From an uncultured Eggerthella sp. (GTDB taxonomy: Bacteria > Actinomycetota > Coriobacteriia > Coriobacteriales > Eggerthellaceae), in contig URMQ01000027.1 in NCBI GenBank assembly GCA_900548955.1, positions 1 through 16,154 on the forward strand: 16,154 nt of DNA, written 5' to 3'. Position numbers and translations under genes: made by a program. This document shows, one piece after another, positions 7,753 through 14,699 of the stretch; positions within the stretch are counted from its first letter, which is position 1, and each line of letters starts with the position of its first letter. The notes below the pieces were generated by a model. That model had not been told where the DNA came from, made no database searches, and worked only from the letters and a program-made list of their open reading frames with translations.

Positions 7753-8670
7753 TTAGTCCTCCAAAGCTGCGGCGCCACCAACGATTTCGTTGATTTCAGT
7801 TGTAATGGCACCTTGACGTACACGGTTATAAACTCGATTGAGTGTTTCAATCATTTCATCGGCATTATCCGTCGCGTTTTTCATTGCGTTACGACGAGCA
7901 GCCTGCTCTGCGGCAGCCGATTCGATAAGTACATAGTAGAAATATCCACTTAAGTACTCAGGAAGCAACTGGTTCAGAACTTCTTCTTCACCAGGTTCAT
8001 ATTCAATAGAACCAGGCAAGTCTTCCAAATCTGCGTCAGGTTCCATGATGCCACCAAACTTAAAGCGCTCACCCTCAGGGACAAACGACTTCAAGTCAAC
8101 AGGCAAAATACGATGAATCGTAGGAACCTGCTCAGCTGCGTTCTTCGCGTGGTTGTAGATCGTGATAACCTCGTCGATATTGCCATTGAGGTAATTCTCA
8201 ACGCAATAGTCGGTCATGGTTTCAGCTTCTTCAACACGCGGATCGGCGGAAAGATCGCGGAATGCAAGTACCGGTTCGTGTTCGCGATACTTGAAGTACG
8301 CAATAGCTTTCTTACCGCAAGCAATTATGACAACGTTTTTACCTTCTGCCTTACGATCCTTCATGATCTTTTCAGCACGACGCAAAATGTTTGAGTTAAA
8401 GCCACCAGCAAGACCACGGTCAGAAACAATAGCTACGATAAGCGTAGTTTTTACTTCGTCGTGTTCTTTGGTCAGTTCAGCATTGCAGCTGCCCATACGA
8501 CCAATGTTGCCGAGCAACTCGCGCATTGCATTAGCAAATGGAGTTGCTGCATCACAACGCTCAGTAGCGTGGCGAATCTTTGCAGCAGCTACCATCTGCA
8601 TGGTATGCGTAACTTGCTTCGTCGATTCGACGGATTTAATTCGTCTTTCGATATCGTGAAGGTTCGGCAT
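7753..8670 (-). CDS. atpG: ATP synthase F1 gamma subunit
   Basis: Central shaft of F1; its coiled coil of N- and C-terminal helices rotates inside the alpha3beta3 ring and transmits torque from the c-ring. It has 305 residues, within the range of actinobacterial gammas, which carry an insert relative to E. coli. Seen: the N-terminal helix MPNLHDIERRIKSVESTKQ followed by MQMVAAAKIRHA, the SDRGLAGGFNSNILR segment, and the conserved C-terminal helix with ARRNAMKNATDNADEMI and NRVRQGAITTEINEIVGGA. Its start lies 12 bp after the end of atpA, and its stop abuts the atpD start codon. The central region (about residues 190-230) is acidic and variable, as is usual. Confidence 0.97.
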   Translation of the reverse strand: MPNLHDIERRIKSVESTKQVTHTMQMVAAAKIRHATERCDAATPFANAMRELLGNIGRMGSCNAELTKEHDEVKTTLIVAIVSDRGLAGGFNSNILRRAEKIMKDRKAEGKNVVIIACGKKAIAYFKYREHEPVLAFRDLSADPRVEEAETMTDYCVENYLNGNIDEVITIYNHAKNAAEQVPTIHRILPVDLKSFVPEGERFKFGGIMEPDADLEDLPGSIEYEPGEEEVLNQLLPEYLSGYFYYVLIESAAAEQAARRNAMKNATDNADEMIETLNRVYNRVRQGAITTEINEIVGGAAALED

Positions 8671-8682
8671 AATCAGACCACC

Positions 8683-10242
8683 TTACGCGATGAACTGAGC
8701 CTTGAATGCTTCAATCTGTGCATTCAGCTCGTTTTCGATCTCGTCGGTAAACTTCTTGCCTTCCCTCAACTTAGCAATCGTACCACCATGGTTGATACGC
8801 AAGTAGTCAAGCAATTCGCCACGGAAACGTACGATGCTCTCAACCGGGATATCATCCAAGTAACCCTGATTACCAGCATAGATAGCAATTGCCTGCTCTT
8901 CTACTGGCAATGGAGTGTAACGTGGCTGCTTCAACAGTTCAGTCATAGCTGCACCACGAGTGAGCTGCTGCTGAGTTGCCTTATCAAGGTCGGAACCGAA
9001 CTGAGTAAATGCTTCCAACTCACGATAAGCTGCCAAGTCAAGACGCAGAGTACCTGCTACCGACTTCATGGACTTAACCTGAGCGTCGCCACCTACGCGG
9101 GATACGGACAAACCTACGTCAACTGCAGGACGCTGACCCTGGAAGAACAGATTGGTCTTCAGGTAAATCTGGCCGTCAGTAATAGAAATTACGTTCGTAG
9201 GAATGTAAGCACCTACGTCGCCAGCCTGAGTTTCGATGATAGGAAGTGCGGTCAATGAACCTGCTCCGTTTTCATCGGAAAGCTTAACTGCACGTTCCAG
9301 AAGGCGTGAATGCAGATAGAAAATATCGCCAGGATATGCTTCGCGTCCGGGTGGGCGACGAAGGGTCAATGACATCTGTCGATAAGCAACTGCCTGCTTG
9401 GACAAGTCGTCATAGATGCAGAGTACGTGGCGACCAGGATTGTCTGCGCCTGCAGGCTTTCCGTCTTCGCCGGTGTACATGAAGTATTCACCGATAGCTG
9501 CACCAGCCATAGGAGCAAGATACTGCATTGGAGCAGGATCAGATGCGGTAGCTGCAACAACAATGGTGTAGTCCATAGCGCCGCGACGTTCGAGGGATTC
9601 TACAACGGTAGATACGGTAGAAGCCTTCTGACCAATTGCAACGTACACGCAGATCATGTTCTGACCCTTCTGGTTCAGAATGGTGTCGATTGCAATAGAG
9701 GTCTTACCGGTCTGGCGGTCGCCAATGATAAGTTCGCGCTGACCACGTCCAATTGGAACCATTGCGTCAATTGGGATAATACCAGTCTGCATTGGCTCAT
9801 GAACAGGCTGACGCTCATGAACGCCAGGAGCCTTGAATTCGATTGGACGATAACCTTCAGCCTCGATTGGGCCCTTGCCGTCAACAGGTTCGCCGAGTGC
9901 GTTAACAACGCGGCCGATCATACCCTTACCGGAAGGAACTTCAAGGATACGGCCAGTGGTGCGGCACTGGTCATTTTCTTTGATTGCAGTGATGTCACCC
10001 AGGAGTACGGCGCCAACCTCTTCTTCCTCAAGGTTTTGAGCCAGACCATAAACGATCTTGCCACCTTCGCCGGTGAACTCCAAGAGTTCGCCCTGCATAG
10101 CACCCTTAAGGCCGTCGATACGAGCAATACCGTCGCCAATTTGTACAACAGAACCGACTTCGCGAGATTCAACGCTGGTATTAAGGGCATCAAGCTGCTT
10201 GCGCAGTGCTTCGTCGATAGACTGTGCGGTGATTTCAGTCAC
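8683..10242 (-). CDS. atpA: ATP synthase F1 alpha subunit
   Basis: Non-catalytic nucleotide-binding subunit alternating with beta in F1; its arginine finger completes the catalytic sites. It has 519 residues from the chosen start. Seen: beta-barrel segment VVQIGDGIARIDGL, Walker A GDRQTGKT (174-181), Walker B in HVLCIYDDLSKQ, and SVSRVGGDAQ with arginine-finger candidate R382. Start choice: the GTG at 10242 gives MTEITAQSIDEAL, lies 9 nt from GGAGG and overlaps the atpH stop (TAGTG). The alternative in-frame ATG at 10248 adds two residues but sits only 3 nt from the same GGAGG. Translation is therefore probably coupled to atpH. Full length, with no oddities. Confidence 0.97.
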   Translation of the reverse strand: MTEITAQSIDEALRKQLDALNTSVESREVGSVVQIGDGIARIDGLKGAMQGELLEFTGEGGKIVYGLAQNLEEEEVGAVLLGDITAIKENDQCRTTGRILEVPSGKGMIGRVVNALGEPVDGKGPIEAEGYRPIEFKAPGVHERQPVHEPMQTGIIPIDAMVPIGRGQRELIIGDRQTGKTSIAIDTILNQKGQNMICVYVAIGQKASTVSTVVESLERRGAMDYTIVVAATASDPAPMQYLAPMAGAAIGEYFMYTGEDGKPAGADNPGRHVLCIYDDLSKQAVAYRQMSLTLRRPPGREAYPGDIFYLHSRLLERAVKLSDENGAGSLTALPIIETQAGDVGAYIPTNVISITDGQIYLKTNLFFQGQRPAVDVGLSVSRVGGDAQVKSMKSVAGTLRLDLAAYRELEAFTQFGSDLDKATQQQLTRGAAMTELLKQPRYTPLPVEEQAIAIYAGNQGYLDDIPVESIVRFRGELLDYLRINHGGTIAKLREGKKFTDEIENELNAQIEAFKAQFIA

Positions 10243-10817
10243 TAGCATTCACCTCCATCTGTCTTTTCTTTGAGAGCGATGCGGGCACGATCGAATCTAG
10301 TGCGAACGCTTGCGTCCACATAGCGACCACCCGTGCTCATAATGATGCCGCCCTGAATGGAGGGGTCAATGTGCTCAACCAGCACGCATTCCCTACCCAA
10401 GTCGGATTCGGCCTTTTCAGTAATTACAGTTCGCAAGTTGTCATCAAGCTCTACAACCGTCGTTACGTCAACAACGTTGAAGTTCAACTTGGATTCAATA
10501 AGCTCTTCATACTTGTGATAAACGCCACGAAGCTTATCCATGTCACGACGAGCAGCCATAACACAAAGCAACGAAACCAAAATATCGTTGTATGAGCCAA
10601 ATACTGCCTTTACGATACCTTCACGCTCTTCTGGGGTATAGCCCTCATCATCGCATGCAAGGCGCAGGTCAATGTTTGAAGCCATGAAACCAAGGATCTC
10701 CAGCATCTGGTTGCGGATCTCAACGACCGCTTCCTTACCGCCAGCGGCATTAGCGCCATCGATAGCAGCGTTAGCATAAGCTGCAATCGTTTCATTGATG
10801 ACATGACGATTAGGCAT
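10242..10817 (-). CDS. atpH: ATP synthase F1 delta subunit
   Basis: Peripheral-stalk subunit joining the b subunits to the top of the alpha3beta3 ring (OSCP homologue). It has 191 residues, normal for the family. Seen: an all-helical N-terminal domain (ETIAAYANAAIDGANAAG, LRLACDDEGYTPEERE) and the diagnostic C-terminal segment DDNLRTVITEKAESDLGRECV...HIDPSIQGGIIMSTGGRYVD, matching the conserved 'DPSLIGGxxxxxGxxxxD' delta signature. The start ATG lies inside the end of atpF (8 nt overlap), and the stop TAG overlaps the atpA start, so translation is coupled on both sides. This subunit diverges fast, so context and the C-terminal signature carry the call. Confidence 0.95.
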   Translation of the reverse strand: MPNRHVINETIAAYANAAIDGANAAGGKEAVVEIRNQMLEILGFMASNIDLRLACDDEGYTPEEREGIVKAVFGSYNDILVSLLCVMAARRDMDKLRGVYHKYEELIESKLNFNVVDVTTVVELDDNLRTVITEKAESDLGRECVLVEHIDPSIQGGIIMSTGGRYVDASVRTRFDRARIALKEKTDGGEC

Positions 10818-11421
10818 TTAAGCTACCTGCCTCTTTTACATAGCGTTCGATGAGCTTGCGATGCTCTTCGTCGCTGAAATCTTCACCGATTAAGCGGGAT
10901 GCTACAGCGATAGACGTATCAGCCATGGAATCTTGAAGTTCCTTTACAGCTGCACGCTTTTCAGCTTCAATAGCAACCTTTGCCTTCTCGATCATTGCAT
11001 CTGCTTCTGCACGAGCACGGTCGGCGATTTCTTTTTCAAGAGCCTCACCAGACTTCTGTGCATTGTTGAGCATGTTCTGAGCCAAAGACTTAGCGCCTTC
11101 GAGCTGCTCTTGATACTCAGCTAACAGACGTTCACTTTCCTGGCGTGCTTCTTCAGCTTTTTCCAGGTTAGTTTTGATCGTGTTCTCGCGCTTTTCGAGC
11201 ATACCTTCAAACAAAGGCCAACCGAACTTAGCAAGAACAACCCATAAGATAATGAAGGCGACGAGCATAGGAATGAATTCTTCCATCTGGGGAAGAATTG
11301 CTTCAATTCCAGCTCCACTTTCTGCGGCGAATGCGGACATTGGGCAAACTGCGGACGCAGCAGCAAAAGCGAGAACACCGCTTGTGCAGTTACGTACATA
11401 TTTGCTTACAGTTGCGTTCAA
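10810..11421 (-). CDS. atpF: ATP synthase Fo b subunit with N-terminal signal-like leader
   Basis: Peripheral-stalk subunit anchored in the membrane and reaching F1 delta. Start choice: TTG at 11421 (MNATVSKYVRN, 203 residues), 8 nt after a strong AAGGAGG. A longer frame starting at an ATG at 11460 lacks a comparable site and would contain this ribosome binding site. Seen: residues 1-33 look like a signal peptide, with positives K7 and R10, a hydrophobic stretch at 13-25 and an AFA-A end near 30-33. The usual single b transmembrane helix follows at about 50-67 (FIPMLVAFIILWVVLAKFGW). From residue 75 to the end there is a long charged, alanine-rich coiled coil ending in RLIGEDFSDEEHRKLIERYVKEAG. 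b subunits usually lack a cleavable leader; cyanobacterial and plastid forms have one. Cleavage is inference. Confidence 0.93.
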   Translation of the reverse strand: MNATVSKYVRNCTSGVLAFAAASAVCPMSAFAAESGAGIEAILPQMEEFIPMLVAFIILWVVLAKFGWPLFEGMLEKRENTIKTNLEKAEEARQESERLLAEYQEQLEGAKSLAQNMLNNAQKSGEALEKEIADRARAEADAMIEKAKVAIEAEKRAAVKELQDSMADTSIAVASRLIGEDFSDEEHRKLIERYVKEAGSLNA

Positions 11422-11475
11422 TTCGCTTGCCTCCTTCTCTTCTGATCGGAATTTCGTCAACTATCGTTGGTTTTA

Positions 11476-11694
11476 CTAGCCGATGAAGAAAAGAACCAAG
11501 CCAAGCAGTGCCAATGCCTCAGACATTGCAGCACCGATGAAGAAGTAGCCCATGAGCTGACCCTTCATTTCTGGCTGGCGAGCAGCGGATACGCAGAGAC
11601 CGTAGGTAGCGATACCGATACCAATGCCAGGGCCGATTGCTGCGAGGCCATAGCCAACGACCTTAAGCGCAGCGATAGCGAGTGTAAGTTCCAC
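11476..11694 (-). CDS. atpE: ATP synthase Fo c subunit
   Basis: Proteolipid forming the rotating membrane ring that carries the coupling ion. It has 72 residues and two transmembrane helices (about 5-30 and 48-70), joined by a polar loop with the conserved R39-Q40-P41. Helix 1 has the G-x-G-x-G-x-G packing motif (G21-P22-G23-I24-G25-I26-G27). Helix 2 has the ion-binding carboxylate E59 in AAMSEALAL. The residue after E59 is alanine, not the serine or threonine usual in sodium-binding rings, which argues for proton coupling (inference from known c-ring motifs). It starts with GTG 4 nt after a very strong AAAGGAGGT. It is preceded by an unusually long spacer (174 bp) within an otherwise compact operon, and 54 bp separate it from atpF. 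Confidence 0.97.
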   Translation of the reverse strand: MELTLAIAALKVVGYGLAAIGPGIGIGIATYGLCVSAARQPEMKGQLMGYFFIGAAMSEALALLGLVLFFIG

Positions 11695-11868
11695 GATTAC
11701 CTCCTTTATTGGGACGAGAGCCTATCCCCCATCCTTATTACCTTTCAGCTGTTAGTTTTGTGTACCAGCTGTAGTACCAAAGTTATACGGCAGACAAACC
11801 TTTTCTGTTAGCTTGCCGCCAGCGCCCGCCCAGAGGCAGACGCGCTGCCAAAATCTGAACTCTTTTGA
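11695..11868 (-). promoter_or_regulatory. Long atpB-atpE intercistronic leader
   Basis: 174 bp of non-coding sequence between the a and c genes. Seen: a GC-rich part near atpB with a small hairpin (GGCAG-ACGCG-CTGCC, 11835-11849), two CAGCTG copies (11746-11751, 11766-11771), and a pyrimidine/purine-biased approach to the strong atpE ribosome binding site. In E. coli the atpE upstream region is a known translational enhancer that raises c-subunit yield; a like role here is inference. Confidence 0.4.
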
Positions 11869-12657
11869 TCAGTGAGGGTGGATAGCCATACCGATGTAGG
11901 AAGAGGACAGAATGGTGAATACGTATGCCTGCAAGAAAGCAACCAAAGTTTCGAGAGCATACATAAAGAACAGCAAGAAGAACCATGCCACTGCAGGAAG
12001 TGCGGTTACAAAGTCCATATTGAATACCGCGAACTGCAAGAAGATGGTGGTTGCCAAAGAGAATACAGCCAAAACCATATGACCCGCCAGCATGTTGCCA
12101 TAAAGTCGAACTGCAAGCGTAAGAACACGGATGACCATAGAAACGAATTCAAGGAACCAAATAACAGGAATCATAGGGCCTGGAACACCAGAAGGTGCAA
12201 AGCTTTTCATGTAGCGGAAGACGCCCAGTTCCTTAAGACCATAGAAATTAAAGTAAATAAATGAAATAAGTGCTAATGCCCAAGTAATAGAAATGGTGCC
12301 CATGGCAGCCTTTGCGCCTGGGATCAAACCAATAACATTAGCAATAAGAATCATGAAGAAGAGTGTTGCCAAGAAGGGAATATGCTTCTTGAACCCTTCA
12401 CCAATAACATCAGCGCCAACGCTTTCACGGATGAAGTTGTAACCATATTCAACCGTAGCCGTGAACTTCTTGTGGGGGATCAATTCCAGTTTGCGACCGC
12501 TAATAAGAACAATTAGCAGAACCAAAACAAGCGCGATGAACATATACAGTACGTACTGAGATACATCCCATCCCGCAATGGAAAAGACCGTCGCCGAATC
12601 AAACGAGGACGAAAGATGCTGTGCCTCCTCGACGAACTGTGAAAGTGCTTCACCCAT
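11869..12657 (-). CDS. atpB: ATP synthase Fo a subunit
   Basis: Membrane stator subunit that holds the ion half-channels against the c-ring. It has 262 residues with five to six hydrophobic helices (first at about 33-52). Seen: the essential arginine R184 in LTLAVRLYGNMLAGH, the segment FFMILIANVIGLIPGAKAA, and the C-terminal ALETLVAFLQAYVFTILSSSYIGMA typical of bacterial a subunits, ending IHPH. The SRKLELIPHK-like cytoplasmic loop after helix 1 (RKLELIPHKKF) is also family-typical. A purine-rich AAGGTAAGGAA precedes the ATG. It follows the AtpI-like gene by 25 bp and begins the structural part of the operon. No unusual changes seen. Confidence 0.97.
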   Translation of the reverse strand: MGEALSQFVEEAQHLSSSFDSATVFSIAGWDVSQYVLYMFIALVLVLLIVLISGRKLELIPHKKFTATVEYGYNFIRESVGADVIGEGFKKHIPFLATLFFMILIANVIGLIPGAKAAMGTISITWALALISFIYFNFYGLKELGVFRYMKSFAPSGVPGPMIPVIWFLEFVSMVIRVLTLAVRLYGNMLAGHMVLAVFSLATTIFLQFAVFNMDFVTALPAVAWFFLLFFMYALETLVAFLQAYVFTILSSSYIGMAIHPH

Positions 12658-12682
12658 CTTGATTCCTTACCTTTCCGTTGCC

Positions 12683-12976
12683 TTATTTCTTGCGTTTAGC
12701 AAGGACGTTTTTATAAACGACATAAAGAGATGTCGACACAATAAGTGCCGCAATCTCGGCTATACCAAATGGAAGAATCGAAGCTCGTGCAACTTGAGCA
12801 CAGATAATCATGGCGACTATTACGATGATGAGGGACACAAACGTGCCCGCCAGTCCGTAGAGCCCCATGCTCATAGGTGCCAGACTGTCCGAACGCCTTG
12901 CAAGGCGCAGAGACACAAAAAGAGGGAGGAATCCAATTATTCCTGCCACAATTCCTGCTGCCACAGCTGCAAGCAT
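12683..12976 (-). CDS. atpI: AtpI-like small membrane protein, first gene of the ATP synthase operon
   Basis: A 97-residue, very hydrophobic protein with three likely membrane helices (about 3-22, 38-60 and 66-88) and a basic tail (VLAKRKK). A charged turn RLARRSDS follows the first helix. The family, as known elsewhere, assists assembly of the c-ring or magnesium/calcium transport linked to the synthase. The identity rests mainly on size, topology and position directly upstream of atpB, since AtpI sequences diverge strongly. The ATG is preceded by AAGGAAAGG, an adequate ribosome binding site. It opens the operon; the leader upstream carries the main promoter signals. It could also be named simply an ATP synthase-associated hypothetical membrane protein. 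Confidence 0.75.
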   Translation of the reverse strand: MLAAVAAGIVAGIIGFLPLFVSLRLARRSDSLAPMSMGLYGLAGTFVSLIIVIVAMIICAQVARASILPFGIAEIAALIVSTSLYVVYKNVLAKRKK

Positions 12977-13038
12977 GCTTTCCTTTCCTTCGGTAGCGGG
13001 CTTTCTGACCCTCTTGAGTCGGAATAACCCTTAAACCA

Positions 13039-13060
13039 CATGAAGCATACGTGCCTCATG
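13039..13060 (-). promoter_or_regulatory. Leader hairpin upstream of the AtpI-like gene
   Basis: Minus-strand RNA reads CATGAGGCA-CGTA-TGCTTCATG, a 9 bp stem with one G.U pair and a four-base loop. The plus-strand version has an A.C mismatch instead, so the fold is complete only in the atp transcript. No U-tract follows, so it is not an intrinsic terminator. Confidence 0.4.
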
Positions 13061-13069
13061 CAGGTTTAT

Positions 13070-13087
13070 TTTATCGTTTTCGATAAA
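13070..13087. promoter_or_regulatory. Perfect palindrome over the predicted atp start site
   Basis: TTTATCG-TTTT-CGATAAA: perfect 7 bp arms with a 4 bp centre, immediately downstream of the TATAAT box and covering the expected transcription start at about 13085. The position suits a repressor operator or a hairpin at the extreme 5' end of the transcript. Confidence 0.45.
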
Positions 13088-13091
13088 GTGC

Positions 13092-13097
13092 ATTATA
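13092..13097 (-). promoter_or_regulatory. -10 element (TATAAT) of the ATP synthase operon
   Basis: A perfect TATAAT on the minus strand, about 115 bp before the AtpI-like start codon. The -35 position (GGTTTT at 17 bp) is a poor match, typical of promoters that need an activator, which fits the CRP-type box further upstream. Confidence 0.5.
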
Positions 13098-13158
13098 CGT
13101 GGGCGAATGGCAACAAAACCATCGCAAATTGCACAGTATCTTACATGATCATTAAATT

Positions 13159-13176
13159 TTGTGATGAAAATCACAA
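13159..13176. promoter_or_regulatory. CRP/FNR-family binding site upstream of the ATP synthase operon
   Basis: TTGTGAT-GAAA-ATCACAA, perfectly symmetric and an exact match to the CRP consensus core TGTGA-N6-TCACA. Its centre is about 82 bp upstream of the inferred start site, one of the helix-phased positions used by class I CRP activation in E. coli. The match is seen; the identity of the regulator in this organism is inference. Confidence 0.5.
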
Positions 13177-13354
13177 CGGCCGATCACGTGTAAAGAACAC
13201 TCTACCCTACGAACATGTTCTAAGAAACACCTAGTTTTAAATTTGATGGTTAATATTTTCATTTTGTCCGTGAATGGCATAAAACTCTCCACCACATTTC
13301 CCTGACAACTGTTCGTTTTTCTTAAACGTTTACGAAATCAGACCAACAAAACTA

Positions 13355-13828
13355 TTAATTTTGACCATCAAAGATGCGCATTTTGATTCCCGATTCTTGA
13401 AGAAGCTCCATCGCAAGTTCATCAGGATAGGGATTCTGATAAATAATTTCGCTGATTCCCGCATTAATAAGCATCTTGGCGCACACCACACAGGGCTGCG
13501 TTGTTATATAGATAGAAGCCCCTTCAATATTGATGCCATAGCGTGCTGCCTGAAGCAGTGCATTTTGTTCCGCATGAAGGCCGCGACAAATTTCGTGACG
13601 CTGCCCCGAAGGCACGCCTAACTGTTGGCGCAAGCAACCCGTCACATCACAGTGGCGAAGGCCTGTAGGAACACCGTTATATCCCGTCGCTAAAATACGA
13701 CGCTCTTTTACGATAAGAGCCCCAACCGCACGACGCATACAGGTAGTGCGTGTAGCAACTTCATTAGCAAGCTTCATGAAATATTCGTCCCATGATGGAC
13801 GCTCATGTTTTTCTTCTTGCTGTTCCAT
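13355..13828 (-). CDS. comEB: dCMP deaminase (ComEB/cytidine-deoxycytidylate deaminase family)
   Basis: Zinc enzyme converting dCMP to dUMP, feeding thymidylate synthesis in the cytoplasm. It has 157 residues. Seen: the catalytic zinc site H85-A86-E87 (LHAEQNALL) and P-C113-V-V-C116 (TTQPCVVCAKML), plus the cysteine/histidine-rich segment HCDVTGCLRQQ...RHEIC before it, as in ComEB-type enzymes with a second metal site. Substrate-side motif TGYNGVPTGLRHC is characteristic of dCMP deaminases. Start choice: ATG at 13828, 9 nt after GAGGAGG. A TTG 18 nt upstream would place the ribosome binding site inside the coding sequence, so it is rejected. It follows upp by 67 bp, consistent with a pyrimidine-salvage pair. 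Confidence 0.9.
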   Translation of the reverse strand: MEQQEEKHERPSWDEYFMKLANEVATRTTCMRRAVGALIVKERRILATGYNGVPTGLRHCDVTGCLRQQLGVPSGQRHEICRGLHAEQNALLQAARYGINIEGASIYITTQPCVVCAKMLINAGISEIIYQNPYPDELAMELLQESGIKMRIFDGQN

Positions 13829-13895
13829 TTTGCAAAGCCTCCTCAATGCTAGGCTTACTTGCTCTGTTGATTTTCTCTGCTCCTACTTTTACCAC

Positions 13896-14576
13896 TTAGG
13901 CTTTGGGGCCTTCGCTGGTAACAGAAGTTCCCGTAGTTTGGAAAATACGGTCACCCGCATCGCCTAAACCAGGGACAATATAAGCATGATCATTCAGCCC
14001 TTCATCCAATGCACAGGTGAATAAACGAACATCAGGATCGGCATCTAATACCGCCTGTACACCTTCTGGTGCTGCCACAATTACCATAGCAACAATATCC
14101 TTTACCCCACGAGCACGCAGAGCATGTAAGGCAGAACAGAGCGATCCACCCGTAGCAAGCATGGGATCTACCAGTAAGACCTGACGCTCATTAATATAGC
14201 CAGGCATTTTTGCGTAGTATTCGATAGGCCTGTGAGTAGTTTCATCACGATACATACCCAAGTGAGCCACAGGAGATGAAGGAATAACTTCCAGCATGGC
14301 ATCAAGCATAGCAAGCCCCGCACGCAAAATAGGAACAATAACAGGTTCCTGTTTCGCAATGCTTTTACACGTACACGTGGTAATAGGTGTTTTTACCTCA
14401 ACTTCTTTGGTGATGAGATGTTTAGTTGCTTCATAGCATTCAAGCAGGGTTATTTCATGCACCGTTTGGCGAAATACCGAACTTGGCGTAGTTTCATTAC
14501 GCAAAACAGAAAGTTTATGAGCAATCAAAGGGTGATCTAAAACAGTAAGACGATTCCCAAATGCATGATCTTGCAC
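13896..14576 (-). CDS. upp: Uracil phosphoribosyltransferase
   Basis: Salvage enzyme making UMP from uracil and PRPP in the cytoplasm. It has 226 residues. Seen: the family opening TVLDHPLIAHKLSVLRNETT, IVPILRAGLAMLDAM, the SSPVAHLGMYRDE flap segment, the PRPP-binding loop LVDPMLATGGS (135-145) and the uracil-recognition end YIVPGLGDAGDRIFQT. It begins with GTG after AAAGGAA; the N-terminus is about ten residues longer than in many homologues, and no better internal start is visible. The upstream gap after the glyA terminator (14577-14653) is AT-rich and presumably holds its promoter, but no clear -35/-10 pair stands out. Confidence 0.96.
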   Translation of the reverse strand: MQDHAFGNRLTVLDHPLIAHKLSVLRNETTPSSVFRQTVHEITLLECYEATKHLITKEVEVKTPITTCTCKSIAKQEPVIVPILRAGLAMLDAMLEVIPSSPVAHLGMYRDETTHRPIEYYAKMPGYINERQVLLVDPMLATGGSLCSALHALRARGVKDIVAMVIVAAPEGVQAVLDADPDVRLFTCALDEGLNDHAYIVPGLGDAGDRIFQTTGTSVTSEGPKA

Positions 14577-14653
14577 GTTTATTCCTTTCAGAATATTCCT
14601 CTCAATACTAGGTAAAGTTATACCTTCATAACAGACAGGACTATTCTCTCATA

Positions 14654-14684
14654 ACAATAAGAGCGCCCTTTCCGAAGGGCGCTC
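14654..14684 (-). terminator. Intrinsic terminator of glyA
   Basis: Perfect 10 bp GC-rich arms GAGCGCCCTT / AAGGGCGCTC with a 4 nt loop lie 15 bp after the glyA stop codon. On the minus strand they are followed by TTATTGTTATG, a moderate U-rich tail. Confidence 0.85.
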
Positions 14685-14699
14685 CATAACAAACGTATT

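Larger units (their letters stand above)
12977..13354 (-). promoter_or_regulatory. atpI: Regulatory region of the ATP synthase operon
   Basis: 378 bp without a supported gene, between the dCMP deaminase gene and the AtpI-like gene. From upstream to downstream on the minus strand it holds: TAAACGTTTA (perfect palindrome, 13323-13332), GAACATGTTC (13211-13220), a CRP-type box (13159-13176), a TATAAT -10 (13092-13097), a palindrome over the predicted start site (13070-13087) and a leader hairpin (13039-13060). The inferred leader is about 108 nt. No obvious intrinsic terminator follows the dCMP deaminase gene, so read-through from upp-comEB into atp is possible. Confidence 0.6.

Noticed and set aside
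8461..10245. Two plus-strand frames of about 270 codons antisense to atpG/atpA
   Set aside because: No ribosome binding sites, cysteine- and asparagine-rich composition unlike real proteins here, and lying opposite intact core genes.
11476..11694. Possible sodium-driven c-ring
   Set aside because: The carboxylate E59 is followed by alanine rather than the serine/threonine expected for sodium ligation, so proton coupling is the simpler reading.
13211..13220. GAACATGTTC as a LexA (SOS) box
   Set aside because: The Gram-positive SOS box is GAAC-N4-GTTC; here the half-sites are only 2 bp apart. It remains an unexplained perfect 10 bp palindrome.
13040..13234. 64-codon plus-strand frame inside the atp regulatory region
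   Set aside because: No ribosome binding site, no recognisable product, and it runs across the CRP-type box, -10 and palindrome.
13821..13846. Upstream TTG start for the dCMP deaminase gene
   Set aside because: It would encode the GAGGAGG ribosome binding site as Arg-Arg; the ATG at 13828 is ideally spaced from that site.
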